Assembly (NCBI GenBank): GCA_902776565.1
Contig: CACYQN010000012.1
Span: 1 to 64,000, forward strand
Length of the DNA stretch: 64,000 nt
Reading direction: 5' to 3'
Origin: an uncultured Bacteroidia bacterium
GTDB taxonomy: Bacteria > Bacteroidota > Bacteroidia > Bacteroidales > ML635J-15
This document shows positions 9,692-19,105 of this stretch, in pieces (position 1 is the first letter of the stretch; each line of letters starts with the position of its first letter). The position numbers were made by a program, and so were the translations under genes. The notes under the pieces were generated by a model that was given only the letters and a program-made list of their open reading frames with translations, was not told the origin of the DNA and ran no database searches.

Positions 9692-9711
9692 AGGCGCAAA
9701 ATATTGCGCCT
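9692..9711. repeat. 20-bp perfect palindrome downstream of the protease gene
   Basis: aggcgcaaaatattgcgcct is self-complementary and follows the protease stop codon by 9 bp. It could act as an RNA hairpin at the transcript end. A sister palindrome is at 39529-39548. Confidence 0.8.
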
Positions 9712-9720
9712 CATAAAATT

Positions 9721-12700
9721 TTACATTATTTCCAATTTCTTCACCAATCTGCCTTCGGCACAATCTACAATTACAACATATATTCCAGCCTGCATTCCAT
9801 CCAACGGCAACGAAACACTGTCGGAATCGGCATTGCGCTCCAATACCTTCCGCCCAAGAACATCGTACAACGCCACCGATTTCATTCCTTCGCACACAAC
9901 CTCTACCCTATCCGATGCGGGATTAGGGAAAATATCAAATGCTGGAATAACAGCTGGGGCTTCACCTGTAATACATACAACTCCTGTGCTTTCTTCACCG
10001 CCTTCACAATGTGCTACGACAGAGAAACAATCATCCTCGTCATAACTGCCAAAATCGAGCGCGTAGGTGTTCTCGGTTAGCTCGGCAAGAAGTTCATCAT
10101 TTTTATACAAACTGTATGTTTCTGTATTTCCAGTCCACGACAGAATCGGGTGTTCCGGGTCATCAAACAAGAGCGAAATCTGCGGAATTACGCACCCACT
10201 GACATCAATTGCAATATCGTCAATGGCTATTCCAAAACCATAATTCAGGTCGGCAAAGAAGCCTATATAGTAGTTTTGCGACAGGTTAGGCAACTCGATG
10301 CTCTCGGCTGTCCACGCTTCGTATGCCCTATCATATTGAGCCAAAAGCTGCCACTCGCCGACATCCGTATTCTTATAATATACAGACAGAATATCGAAGT
10401 CGCCATCCCATTCCTTCTGCGCGTGACGGAACGACAAGGTAGCCGATGTAATGCCATCACCAAAAGCGAACTTCGACGACACAAGCATACTTGACATCTC
10501 GGTCCACGAATAGTTCTTAATCATAACGAACTTGTTGCCATTCTGCCCATAATACGGGTCGTCGGCCACCACATTCCAGTCAACTGTTGTTGCGTCGTCG
10601 TGAACCTGCGACCAGCACTCGGGAATCTGACCATCGGCAAAATCCAACAGGTATGGAAAATCCCTCACTGCCACATTGCAAGGAGCAAAAACTATATGGG
10701 CAGTATCGGTAACCGACGTATGAATCGTCTGAATCGTAACCTTCACAGCCAGTTCTTCGCCGTCCTGCACCGTAGCATCGGCACGCATAGGGAACTGCCG
10801 CGAAACAACCGAGTCGCGCCCAATAGAACCGTAGCTACGCATAAAATCTCCACCATCAAAATGCAAACGCTCGTCGAGGCTCTCAAGCACGACCTCTGTA
10901 TTTTCGGCAAGCGAGCCTACATTTGTAACAGATACCTCAAGGGCAAAACTTTCGCCAGGCATAGCATCGCCAACAACGGAATAGCTGGACATCTGCAACA
11001 CCGACCTTATTACGCGGACATCAAACGAAGATGTGTATGTGGCATTGTTTACGGTATCGTCAACAGCAAGGGTAAAACTGAGCGTATAGCCGTCGTCGAT
11101 GCTCAGCGAAGGCAAAAACTCGAATAAATAGTCCATCTCGACAGTCTCGCCTGCCACAATCGGTGAACACGAAGCAGAATTTTCGAGAATTTCTACATTC
11201 GGGTCGCTGCAACTCAAAGTCATTGGCAGCCAAGCATCGGAATTTTGCAGCCCGACATTCTTCAACTGCATGGTGAACGAATAGCCAGCACCCATCATAT
11301 CTTCGAGAGCATACGGCACCTCATCGGGCGAATAACCGACAAGCGAAATATACGCACCTTCGGGAGCAACCACAGGAACAGTCTCGATGTACGGAATGCG
11401 CTGCTGGCGTGTGACAACGAGCAACACATTGTCGGAAGTAGCCGCCGCAACAAGCGGAACAGTCGCCGAACCGCTAATGCCGACAAGCGCAGTACCTAAT
11501 ATAGTATTGCCATCGGTAACCGCCACATACGAACCCGGGTCGGCTGAAACCAAGAAGGAACCGCTACCATTAATAATATTTGCATCGTGAGAAACCGCAT
11601 TGGCAGTCGGAATGGAATAATACGGCATCACCGAGCCATCGCCAAGCACATTGTAGGCCTCCCAGTAGTATTTACCCATATCAGAGGCACCTGTAACGGC
11701 AAGATTTCCAACATACATTACCGACGAAACGGTATTGAACACCTCATCGTTGAACATCATATCGAACGCACCTGTCTCCGTTTCCGACAACTGCGGAGTC
11801 TGCTCGAACACGCTTGTTGCGCCCAATGCCCAGTAGTAGTCCTCGTACCAATATGTAACAGGCGACGAACCAATATAGGCGAAAGCACCCTTCTTTGATG
11901 AGCGAATCATCTTCTCGCCGTAGCAGGGAACCGAATATCCGAACTTTCCGCTAAGGCAGCAGTTGCCGATTGCAAGGAAATACTTGTCGGCATTGGTAAG
12001 ACCATCAATGTCGTCGTTGGTGAAATGAGGACCGCACCATTCGGTCTCGCCGCCGTGGGCAGTGTAATGCGCATAGCCGACACCAGTGCTGAGATTGTTG
12101 TAGCAGCCATTGTACGAATCGAGGTATGCATATACATTATTATATCCGTGAGCAGTATTGAAATAGTTCTGCACGGCATAGTTTATGGTCGGCTGTCCGA
12201 TATAGGGATTGTAGGTATCGTCGGAACCAGCAATTAGCAGAGCATTTCCAAGATACGACGGGTCGGGCATAGTGTATTTTTCGTACATAAGCGTCTTGCC
12301 GACCACGACATTCAGCTCTTCGGGCGAAGCCACCGACATACGGCTGCAATACATTTCGGGAAGGTAGTCGCCATCGACCGAAGCATAGTAAAGGTCGGTC
12401 TGCTGCTCGCTCTCGTCGCCCACAGCACTGGCGGGAATCCTGTCGATATCGCCGACAAGCACCAGGAACACGGGAGCATTGCCTGCCTCCTCGCCCATCG
12501 AATAGTGAGCGTTCACCCACGACTTGATGTTGGCGGCAGTTGCCGAAGACGAGTTCACATAATTCACATCAAGATAAAATCCCTTCTGCGTCTTCCATTC
12601 CAGCCACGACTGCAACTGAGTTGTAAAATCCTCGTGCGCCACAACCAGCATCTTCACAGGCGTATGGTAAAGGTCGGAATAGGAATCGAAAATATCCTTG

Positions 12701-13368
12701 TTGACAAGTGAAGAATATGTAGAAGCGAAGAATGGAGAATAGCCGTTGCGGAGATTCTTGTCGGTACGGGCAAAGTCAACCGACTCGAACACGACTTCAA
12801 GTTCTATGTTGTTGTAAACATAAAGAATATTTTTCACCGGGTTGTACGACAGCGGAGAAATGCAGAGTTCGCCCAATTGCACGCCACGCATTGTCCCTAC
12901 AGGCGAAATCCAAGCCAAACCGTTTTCGCCTCCGATAAAAGCATCGGTTTCGTAGGCCTTGGCATTGTAGTCGAATTGCGGATTTTTCTCCGACTTGCTG
13001 ACGGAATGCTGCTGCGGAGCTATTTTCTTGCCATACTGCGACAAGTCGAACTCGCGAAGCGTGAAGTGCTTCACAACAACTTTATAGTTACCGCACTGCG
13101 GAATAGCCACAGGCTTTCGCATAACTGGCAGCGACGGGCCGCCGATTTTTCCCGACGGATAAGTCCCATCGAGCGCAACCGACAGGAAATCACCATTATC
13201 CGACAAATACAACTTATCGTAGGAAAGCCTAATTTCAAATCCAGACATTGAAACATTTTCAACGGAAAATTCGTGCTTGGAGCCAAGATTCAAGCCATCA
13301 GAACCATCATTTGCAAACATCACGAGAGATAATGCAATGCAAATCAAGAGTAAAGCAATTCGTTTCAT
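9721..13368 (-). CDS. Gingipain-like C25 cysteine protease with T9SS sorting domain
   Basis: 1215 residues. The start at 13368 is chosen because it begins a signal peptide (MKRIALLLICIALSLVMFA) and lies just after a -7 box; the frame also opens upstream without support. Order: signal peptide, a propeptide-like region, C25 catalytic domain, Ig-like/CARDB-like modules, a cleaved-adhesin-type module (about 900-1080), and a type A C-terminal sorting domain beginning at FDIFPNPASDRVEV and ending at the stop. Catalytic His438 lies in YTAHGGETEW and Cys471 in GNCCLSGKF, as in gingipains. It is probably secreted by the T9SS and anchored at the surface. The motif context is gingipain-like, not PorU-like. 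Specificity (Arg, Lys or other) cannot be read from the sequence. Confidence 0.92.
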   Translation of the reverse strand: MKRIALLLICIALSLVMFANDGSDGLNLGSKHEFSVENVSMSGFEIRLSYDKLYLSDNGDFLSVALDGTYPSGKIGGPSLPVMRKPVAIPQCGNYKVVVKHFTLREFDLSQYGKKIAPQQHSVSKSEKNPQFDYNAKAYETDAFIGGENGLAWISPVGTMRGVQLGELCISPLSYNPVKNILYVYNNIELEVVFESVDFARTDKNLRNGYSPFFASTYSSLVNKDIFDSYSDLYHTPVKMLVVAHEDFTTQLQSWLEWKTQKGFYLDVNYVNSSSATAANIKSWVNAHYSMGEEAGNAPVFLVLVGDIDRIPASAVGDESEQQTDLYYASVDGDYLPEMYCSRMSVASPEELNVVVGKTLMYEKYTMPDPSYLGNALLIAGSDDTYNPYIGQPTINYAVQNYFNTAHGYNNVYAYLDSYNGCYNNLSTGVGYAHYTAHGGETEWCGPHFTNDDIDGLTNADKYFLAIGNCCLSGKFGYSVPCYGEKMIRSSKKGAFAYIGSSPVTYWYEDYYWALGATSVFEQTPQLSETETGAFDMMFNDEVFNTVSSVMYVGNLAVTGASDMGKYYWEAYNVLGDGSVMPYYSIPTANAVSHDANIINGSGSFLVSADPGSYVAVTDGNTILGTALVGISGSATVPLVAAATSDNVLLVVTRQQRIPYIETVPVVAPEGAYISLVGYSPDEVPYALEDMMGAGYSFTMQLKNVGLQNSDAWLPMTLSCSDPNVEILENSASCSPIVAGETVEMDYLFEFLPSLSIDDGYTLSFTLAVDDTVNNATYTSSFDVRVIRSVLQMSSYSVVGDAMPGESFALEVSVTNVGSLAENTEVVLESLDERLHFDGGDFMRSYGSIGRDSVVSRQFPMRADATVQDGEELAVKVTIQTIHTSVTDTAHIVFAPCNVAVRDFPYLLDFADGQIPECWSQVHDDATTVDWNVVADDPYYGQNGNKFVMIKNYSWTEMSSMLVSSKFAFGDGITSATLSFRHAQKEWDGDFDILSVYYKNTDVGEWQLLAQYDRAYEAWTAESIELPNLSQNYYIGFFADLNYGFGIAIDDIAIDVSGCVIPQISLLFDDPEHPILSWTGNTETYSLYKNDELLAELTENTYALDFGSYDEDDCFSVVAHCEGGEESTGVVCITGEAPAVIPAFDIFPNPASDRVEVVCEGMKSVALYDVLGRKVLERNADSDSVSLPLDGMQAGIYVVIVDCAEGRLVKKLEIM

Positions 13369-13384
13369 AAACAATAATTTTATG

Positions 13385-13392
13385 CAAAAATA
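13385..13392 (-). promoter_or_regulatory. -7 box (TATTTTTG) for the C25 protease gene
   Basis: Minus-strand TATTTTTG, 16 nt before the ATG at 13368. It faces the divergent promoter of the TPR gene, so both share a 110-bp intergenic region. Confidence 0.6.
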
Positions 13393-13424
13393 AAAAAACT
13401 TGCAGAAATAATTCAAAAAAAATG

Positions 13425-13432
13425 TATCTTTG
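13425..13432 (+). promoter_or_regulatory. -7 box (TATCTTTG) for the TPR/PorE-like pair
   Basis: TATCTTTG with a TTG at 13400-13402 (22-nt spacing), consistent with a Bacteroidota promoter. It lies inside the upstream extension of the TPR frame, which argues for the ATG at 13479 as the true start. Confidence 0.65.
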
Positions 13433-13478
13433 CGATTTGCAATATTATGCACACAAATATTTAAAAGGATTATTTTTA

Positions 13479-14630
13479 ATGACAAATAAAATGAAGAAGT
13501 TATTAATTTTCAGCTTGTTTGCCATCATTGGCATAGGAATTTCCTACTCTCAGGAAAACAAAGACAGCAGCATGTACGACTCTGGCATCAACCAGATAAT
13601 AGTCCCCACGCAGATTATCACAAGTCCAACCGACGGCGACACCGTCAACACGCTTGTAGCCGCCGAAGGACAGGAAGCCACGATAATGTACAACAATGGT
13701 GTGACGCAAAGCAACGAAGGCAACTACAACGATGCAATACAGTCGTTCAGCACCGTCATACAGATGACGCCCGAAATGGCTCAGGCTTACTATGGACGTG
13801 GCACCTGCTACATACAGTTGAGGAGATACGACGATGCAATCACCGACCTCAAGGAATACACCAAGCGCAAAGAGGACAACTATGCAACCTACCTCATCGG
13901 CTACTGCTATTTCCACAAGTCGGACAACCAAACTGCGCTGACGTATTTCCAGAATGCAATAGAACAAGGCTGCACCAATGCCGACCTGTTCTATCACATC
14001 GGTGTCATAAACTTCAACGATGCCAAATACGACGATGCAATGAAATATTACACTAGAGCTATCGAAATCGACAGCAACCATGCATTCTCGTACAACGACC
14101 GCGGTTCAACCTACCGTATGCTCGGACAGATGGACAAGGCAATCGAAGACTACAGCAAGGCAGCACAGCTGAATCCTCGCATGGACATCTTCAAGGCTAA
14201 CCTCGGAAGCGCATACAGGCTTAACAAGAACTACCAGAAAGCAATAGAGGCTTACGACGAAGTACTAAAGGCTCATCCCGACAACTATATGGTACTCAAC
14301 AACAAGGGCATCGCACAGTACGAAATGAAGGATTACGACAATGCAATAAAGACATTGAACGAATGCCTGAATAAAAAGAAGGACTACGCTTACGCGTTCA
14401 ACAACATCGGACTTTGCTATTACAAGAAAAAAGAATATTCGCTTGCAATAGAGGCATACACCAAAGCTATCGCCCTCAACCCCGACTATGGAGAGGCATA
14501 CGTAAACAGAGGTGCGGCCAAGGAATTGTCGCGCGACATGACAGGAGCATGCTCCGACTGGGAAAAAGCTGAATCTTTAGGAATCACCAACCTGCACGAT
14601 TATCAGACCATTTGCAACGAATACAAATAA
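13479..14630 (+). CDS. Exported tetratricopeptide-repeat protein
   Basis: 383 residues. The N-terminus has a signal peptide ending at GISYSQ, and the rest, from about residue 60, is roughly eight TPRs of the AxAYYxRGxxYxxLxxYDxAIxDxxxA type. TPRs are protein-protein scaffolds, so a periplasmic role is likely. It is followed after 20 bp by the PorE-like gene, suggesting one transcript and a shared role at the outer membrane or in T9SS. A second Met (residue 5) could be the start. Exact partner unknown. Confidence 0.85.
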   Translation: MTNKMKKLLIFSLFAIIGIGISYSQENKDSSMYDSGINQIIVPTQIITSPTDGDTVNTLVAAEGQEATIMYNNGVTQSNEGNYNDAIQSFSTVIQMTPEMAQAYYGRGTCYIQLRRYDDAITDLKEYTKRKEDNYATYLIGYCYFHKSDNQTALTYFQNAIEQGCTNADLFYHIGVINFNDAKYDDAMKYYTRAIEIDSNHAFSYNDRGSTYRMLGQMDKAIEDYSKAAQLNPRMDIFKANLGSAYRLNKNYQKAIEAYDEVLKAHPDNYMVLNNKGIAQYEMKDYDNAIKTLNECLNKKKDYAYAFNNIGLCYYKKKEYSLAIEAYTKAIALNPDYGEAYVNRGAAKELSRDMTGACSDWEKAESLGITNLHDYQTICNEYK

Positions 14631-14650
14631 ACCCCTAAAATCAAAAAGAA

Positions 14651-16771
14651 ATGAACGGATTGAAATTACATACCATAATAATGACATTGGCATGCATGCT
14701 GGCTTGCCAGATTTCATTTTCACAGATAAACGTTGAAATCAACAAAAAGGATTTCAAGACAGAAGCAAAAGACGGCTACAAGGAGGCAATCAATTCAATT
14801 GCGCTTGGCGACGAATATTTTTCCAGCTATTCTACAGGCGGTTATCTGAGAGCCTTGCCTGAATACCTCAGCGCAAACAAATACAACAGCAACAATGCCG
14901 AACTCAACTACAAGATTGGCGTTTGCTACCTGTCATCGACAGAAAAGAAGAAGGCAATAACCTTCCTTGAGAAAGCATCCAGCCTAAAGTCAGATGTTTC
15001 GCCCGACATAAAATATGAACTCGGAAGGGCATATCAGGTCAACTACATGTTCGAGGAAGCCATTAACGCATATAACGACTTCAATAACAACAAAGCCGAA
15101 ATCGAGGTACAGCTCAAGAAACAATTCGGAATGAAAATCGACGAGTTCAATGCCGACGCGAGAATAAAGGAATGCGAAAATGCGTTAAAGATTTCGGGAC
15201 AGGCCATAAGGGCATTCATCGACAATCTGGGTTCGAACATCAACACGCAATACTCCGACTACGGACCGGTAATCTCGACCGACGAATCGATGATGATATT
15301 CACATCAAGGCGCGAAGGTTCGACCGGCGGAGAAATAGATGAAGACAACCAGTACTTCGAGGACCTTTACATCTCGTACAACGAAGGCAAGAACAGATGG
15401 TCGCCCGCAATGAACATGAAAAACCTCAACACCAAGGAGCACGACGCTTCGGTAGGTTTGTCACCCGACGGTTCCATCCTCTACACTTTCAAGGGAACTC
15501 CCGACGGCAACCTTTTCGAAAGCAAGCTCAAAGGCGAAGACTGGTCGAAGCCAAAGGCTCTGAACAAAAACATAAACACCAAATACCACGAATCGTCAAT
15601 ATCCATATCGTCCGACGGTAAGCTCCTCTATTTCGTCAGCGAACGTCCGAAAGACGAATACGGCACTCCGTCGAAAGGCGGAAGGGACATTTTCGTCAGC
15701 GAAAGGCTCTCTAACGGCGAATGGGGACCTGCACGCAACATCGGAGCACCAATCAACACCGAGTTCGACGAAGAGGGCGTTTTCATCCACCCCGACAACA
15801 GAACCATGTACTTCAGCTCCAAACGCGAAGGCTCAATCGGTGGATACGACATCTTCTACAGCGAACTCGACGACAACGGCAACTGGGGTGAACCTGTAAA
15901 CATCGGTATGCCAATCAACACACCCGAAGACGACGTGTTCTTCATCGTTGCCGGCAACGGTATATATGCATACATGTCGAGCGCACGCGAAGGCGGATTC
16001 GGAATGCAGGACATCTGGAGAATAACTTTCCTCGGTCCGGAACAACCTCTTATTGCTGGAACCGAAGATAACCTAATCGCAAGTTCAAAGGCTTCGATTA
16101 AAGCAGAAGTCAAGCAGGAAACCGTTGAAGTTAAAAAGGTTAGGCTTACAATCATGAAGGGTACGATTACCGACTCGGAAACCAACCAGCCTCTTGAATC
16201 GGAAATCGAGATTGTTGACCTCGAGAAGGACGAAGTTTACGCAACCTTGTCGTCAAATGCATCAACAGGAAAATACCTCATCAGCTTGCCATCCGGAAAG
16301 AACTACGGTATAACCGCAAAAACTGACGGATACCTTTTCCACAGCGAAAACGTAAATGTCCCCGCAACCTCTTCGTATCAGGAAATCATAAAGGACATCA
16401 AGCTTAAAGCAATCAACGTAGGTGCAACAATCGTACTTGCCAACATTTTCTTCGACTTCGGCAAGGCAACCCTGCGCGACCTTTCAAAGACCGAGCTCGA
16501 CAACCTCATAAAGCTTCTAAATGTTGACTATCCGAAGATGACAATAGAAATCGGCGGTCATACCGACAACGTAGGCTCACTCGAAACCAATACCAAACTT
16601 TCTGCCAACAGGGCAAAGGCTGTTGTCGATTACCTAATCGAACATGGCGTTGCCAAGGAACGTCTGTCGTACAAGGGTTATGCTTACCAGAATCCTATCG
16701 ACACCAACGACACCGAAGAAGGCCGTCAGAACAACAGACGTGTTGAGTTCAAGATTATATCTGTAAAGTAA
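14651..16771 (+). CDS. porE: PorE-like T9SS outer-membrane protein (TPR, PD40 propeller, CRD, OmpA)
   Basis: 706 residues. Domain order seen: N-terminal export signal with Cys (MLACQIS; SPase II or SPase I processing both possible), TPRs (about 45-180), a beta-propeller of PD40/WD40-like blades (about 195-455, repeated SPDG/SSDG and FxSxRxGxxGGxDI), a carboxypeptidase-regulatory-like domain (about 498-590), and a C-terminal OmpA-like peptidoglycan-binding domain (FDFGKATLR, GGHTDNVG, NRRVEF). This order and length match Porphyromonas gingivalis PorE, a T9SS-associated lipoprotein thought to tie the machine to peptidoglycan. Assignment is by architecture; other Bacteroidota proteins share it. 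Confidence 0.75.
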   Translation: MNGLKLHTIIMTLACMLACQISFSQINVEINKKDFKTEAKDGYKEAINSIALGDEYFSSYSTGGYLRALPEYLSANKYNSNNAELNYKIGVCYLSSTEKKKAITFLEKASSLKSDVSPDIKYELGRAYQVNYMFEEAINAYNDFNNNKAEIEVQLKKQFGMKIDEFNADARIKECENALKISGQAIRAFIDNLGSNINTQYSDYGPVISTDESMMIFTSRREGSTGGEIDEDNQYFEDLYISYNEGKNRWSPAMNMKNLNTKEHDASVGLSPDGSILYTFKGTPDGNLFESKLKGEDWSKPKALNKNINTKYHESSISISSDGKLLYFVSERPKDEYGTPSKGGRDIFVSERLSNGEWGPARNIGAPINTEFDEEGVFIHPDNRTMYFSSKREGSIGGYDIFYSELDDNGNWGEPVNIGMPINTPEDDVFFIVAGNGIYAYMSSAREGGFGMQDIWRITFLGPEQPLIAGTEDNLIASSKASIKAEVKQETVEVKKVRLTIMKGTITDSETNQPLESEIEIVDLEKDEVYATLSSNASTGKYLISLPSGKNYGITAKTDGYLFHSENVNVPATSSYQEIIKDIKLKAINVGATIVLANIFFDFGKATLRDLSKTELDNLIKLLNVDYPKMTIEIGGHTDNVGSLETNTKLSANRAKAVVDYLIEHGVAKERLSYKGYAYQNPIDTNDTEEGRQNNRRVEFKIISVK

Positions 16772-16790
16772 ACTACATTTTTCTTACTCT

Positions 16791-16825
16791 CCCATAGTCC
16801 ATTCGTGGACTATGGGATTTTTTTT
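16791..16825 (+). terminator. Intrinsic terminator after the PorE-like gene
   Basis: An 11-bp perfect stem, CCCATAGTCCA / TGGACTATGGG, around TTCG and followed by eight T. Confidence 0.93.
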
Positions 16826-16836
16826 AATAGGCAATC

Positions 16837-17856
16837 ATGCAACATCTAGAATATTCAACAGAAAAGAAATCCAAAACTTCAATATTCTTCTCTATTGATA
16901 ATAGTCCCCTTTCCGAAATTACTGCGACAAGAAATACCGCAATAATAAGTTCAAGGAACCTTGTCGATGCATATCCAAGCATATTCAAAGGCAAAAAGCT
17001 TATCGTCATCGACGATACCGAACCCCACAAGAACCTTGCAACGATAGAAAAAATAATAGCAGAACTGCTTGAACTCGGCACCGACCGCAACTCATATATT
17101 ATAGGTATAGGCGGTGGAATTGTCTGCGACATTACAGGATTCGTTTCCCACATATATATGCGCGGAGTCCGTTTCGGACTTGTACCCACTACCCTGCTGG
17201 CAATGACCGATGCCTCAATAGGTGGAAAAAACGGAGTGAACTTCAACGAAAACAAGAATTTCATCGGCAGCTTCGACAACCCCGACTTCATAATAGCCGA
17301 CAGCAAGTTTCTGCACACACTTCCCGAAAAACAATACTTGAGCGGACTCGGCGAAATCATAAAATACGCACTGATTGGAAACTCAAATATTCTCAACATA
17401 CTGGAAACCAATCCAGACAACATCCTCAACCGCAACAGCGAAACAATCCAGAAACTTGTCAGCGAATCGGTTCTTACCAAAATAAAAATCGTCGAAGAAG
17501 ACCCCGACGACAAGTCAATAAGGCACATGCTGAACTTCGGACATACTATCGGCCACAGCATCGAACTGCTTGAGGACATTCCGCACGGACTCGCAGTTGT
17601 AAAAGGAATGAACGCTGCGACAGACATTTCCGTAAAACTTGGAATCCTAGCGACCGACAAGGCTCAACAAATAAAGCAGCTGCTGACATCTTTCGGCTAC
17701 GAAATATCATACAAACTCGGAGAAAACCATATTCGCCTGCTTTCAAACGACAAGAAAAAGGAGGATTCCAATATCCGCTTTGTCCTATTGGAAGACATCG
17801 GCAAGCCGCAAATCAGAAAAATGCCTGTCCAACAAATCATAGACCTTGCCAGATGA
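16837..17856 (+). CDS. aroB: 3-dehydroquinate synthase
   Basis: 339 residues, normal length. Converts DAHP to 3-dehydroquinate, the second shikimate step, in the cytoplasm with NAD and a divalent metal. Seen: the NAD-binding GIGGGIVCDITGF (90-102), the ASIGGKNGVN loop (126-135), and metal ligands Glu173 (GEIIKYALI), His236 (NFGHTIGH) and His250. Its stop overlaps the aroA start (ATGA, 17853-17856), so the two are translationally coupled. Confidence 0.95.
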   Translation: MQHLEYSTEKKSKTSIFFSIDNSPLSEITATRNTAIISSRNLVDAYPSIFKGKKLIVIDDTEPHKNLATIEKIIAELLELGTDRNSYIIGIGGGIVCDITGFVSHIYMRGVRFGLVPTTLLAMTDASIGGKNGVNFNENKNFIGSFDNPDFIIADSKFLHTLPEKQYLSGLGEIIKYALIGNSNILNILETNPDNILNRNSETIQKLVSESVLTKIKIVEEDPDDKSIRHMLNFGHTIGHSIELLEDIPHGLAVVKGMNAATDISVKLGILATDKAQQIKQLLTSFGYEISYKLGENHIRLLSNDKKKEDSNIRFVLLEDIGKPQIRKMPVQQIIDLAR

Positions 17857-19061
17857 TTGCCACAATACACAAGTCGGAACTGCACGGCGAGATTACAATC
17901 TGCCCATCAAAAAGCTACGAACAGAGGGCCTGGGCTATTGCATCGCTACCTAACTCGGAAATATGCATTTCGAATTGTGGAAAATCAGCCGACACTATTG
18001 CATCTCGCGAAATAGCACAGAAACTGCTGTCATTCGACCCGAATGACAAGACATTCGACTGCGGAGAATCGGCACTTTGCGCACGAATGTTCCCTCCAAT
18101 CATCGCACTTCGCACCGACAGCTTCATACTCGACGGACACGGAACCCTGCAAAAAAGGAACATCAGGCACGACCTTGAATTCTTTGAGAAGAATTTCGGC
18201 TGGAATATTTCGTCAAAAGGACTTCCCATAAATATCAGCAACGCCCACATCACACCGGGCAACTACACAATCGACGGAAGCCACACCTCACAGGTCATAA
18301 CTGGGATGATATTTGCACTATCCACCTTGCCAGCAAACAGTACAATCACAGTAGAAAAACCTTCAAGTACAGGATACATTTTTCTCACCATAGAAATTGC
18401 CAGACAGGCTGGCGCGGACATAACTACAGAACAAAAATCCAATACGCTGGAAATAAGCATACAAGGAAACACGCACTACAAAGCATCATTTAATGTTGAA
18501 GGCGACTGGAGCAATGCAGCATTCCTTATCGTAGCCGGCCTGACAAACGGGGAAATAGGCATATCGGGACTGAACCCGCTATCACAGCAACCCGACCGCG
18601 CCATAATGGACGTTCTTGACATCTGCAACGCAAACTACGAATGGAAAGGGAATTCCCTTTTCGTCAGAAAGTCAAAAAACGGCAGTTTCCAATTCGATGC
18701 AACCGATACTCCCGACCTTATTCCGCCACTTTGCGCACTTGCCTTAAATGCCGACGGCGAATGCAAGATTTACGGAGCGAACAGGCTTATCGGCAAGGAA
18801 AGCAATCGCCTCGAAGCAATAGTTTCCGAACTTGGCAAACTCGGTGCCAGCATAAAAACCGACGGAAACTGCATAATAACCCAACCGCTGAAAAATATTA
18901 CCCCTACCCTGCTCGACTCACACAACGACCACCGCATTGCAATGATGCTGGCAATATTAGGACTTTCATCCGACGGAATAAGAATAGAAGGTTGTGAATG
19001 TGTAGAAAAGTCGTATCCTGATTTTTTTGAGGAGATTCAGAAAATTTCCTGCACAAACTGA
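17853..19061 (+). CDS. aroA: 3-phosphoshikimate 1-carboxyvinyltransferase (EPSP synthase)
   Basis: 402 residues, slightly short for the family. Transfers enolpyruvyl from PEP to shikimate 3-phosphate. Seen: the second family signature IGKESNRLEAI with Lys-Glu-Arg and the C-terminal HNDHRIAMM motif. The first signature, usually N-[SA]-G-T-[STA]-x-R in the PEP/glyphosate loop, reads CGESALCARM here, so it is a divergent subtype. Coupled to aroB. Confidence 0.93.
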   Translation: MIATIHKSELHGEITICPSKSYEQRAWAIASLPNSEICISNCGKSADTIASREIAQKLLSFDPNDKTFDCGESALCARMFPPIIALRTDSFILDGHGTLQKRNIRHDLEFFEKNFGWNISSKGLPINISNAHITPGNYTIDGSHTSQVITGMIFALSTLPANSTITVEKPSSTGYIFLTIEIARQAGADITTEQKSNTLEISIQGNTHYKASFNVEGDWSNAAFLIVAGLTNGEIGISGLNPLSQQPDRAIMDVLDICNANYEWKGNSLFVRKSKNGSFQFDATDTPDLIPPLCALALNADGECKIYGANRLIGKESNRLEAIVSELGKLGASIKTDGNCIITQPLKNITPTLLDSHNDHRIAMMLAILGLSSDGIRIEGCECVEKSYPDFFEEIQKISCTN

Positions 19062-19068
19062 TTTTTGC

Positions 19069-19076
19069 TAAATTTG
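19069..19076 (+). promoter_or_regulatory. -7 box (TAAATTTG) before the sulfatase gene
   Basis: TAAATTTG ends 29 nt before the ATG at 19106, giving the sulfatase gene its own promoter apart from aroBA. Confidence 0.6.
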
Positions 19077-19105
19077 CAAACATTTTCCAACTAAACGAGC
19101 CACAA

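Noticed and set aside
9721..13368. C25 protease as the T9SS sortase PorU
   Set aside because: The catalytic neighbourhood (HGGETEW, GNCCLSGKF) and trailing adhesin-type modules match gingipain-like secreted proteases. PorU-type hallmark motifs such as a GHG-WGW block were not seen.
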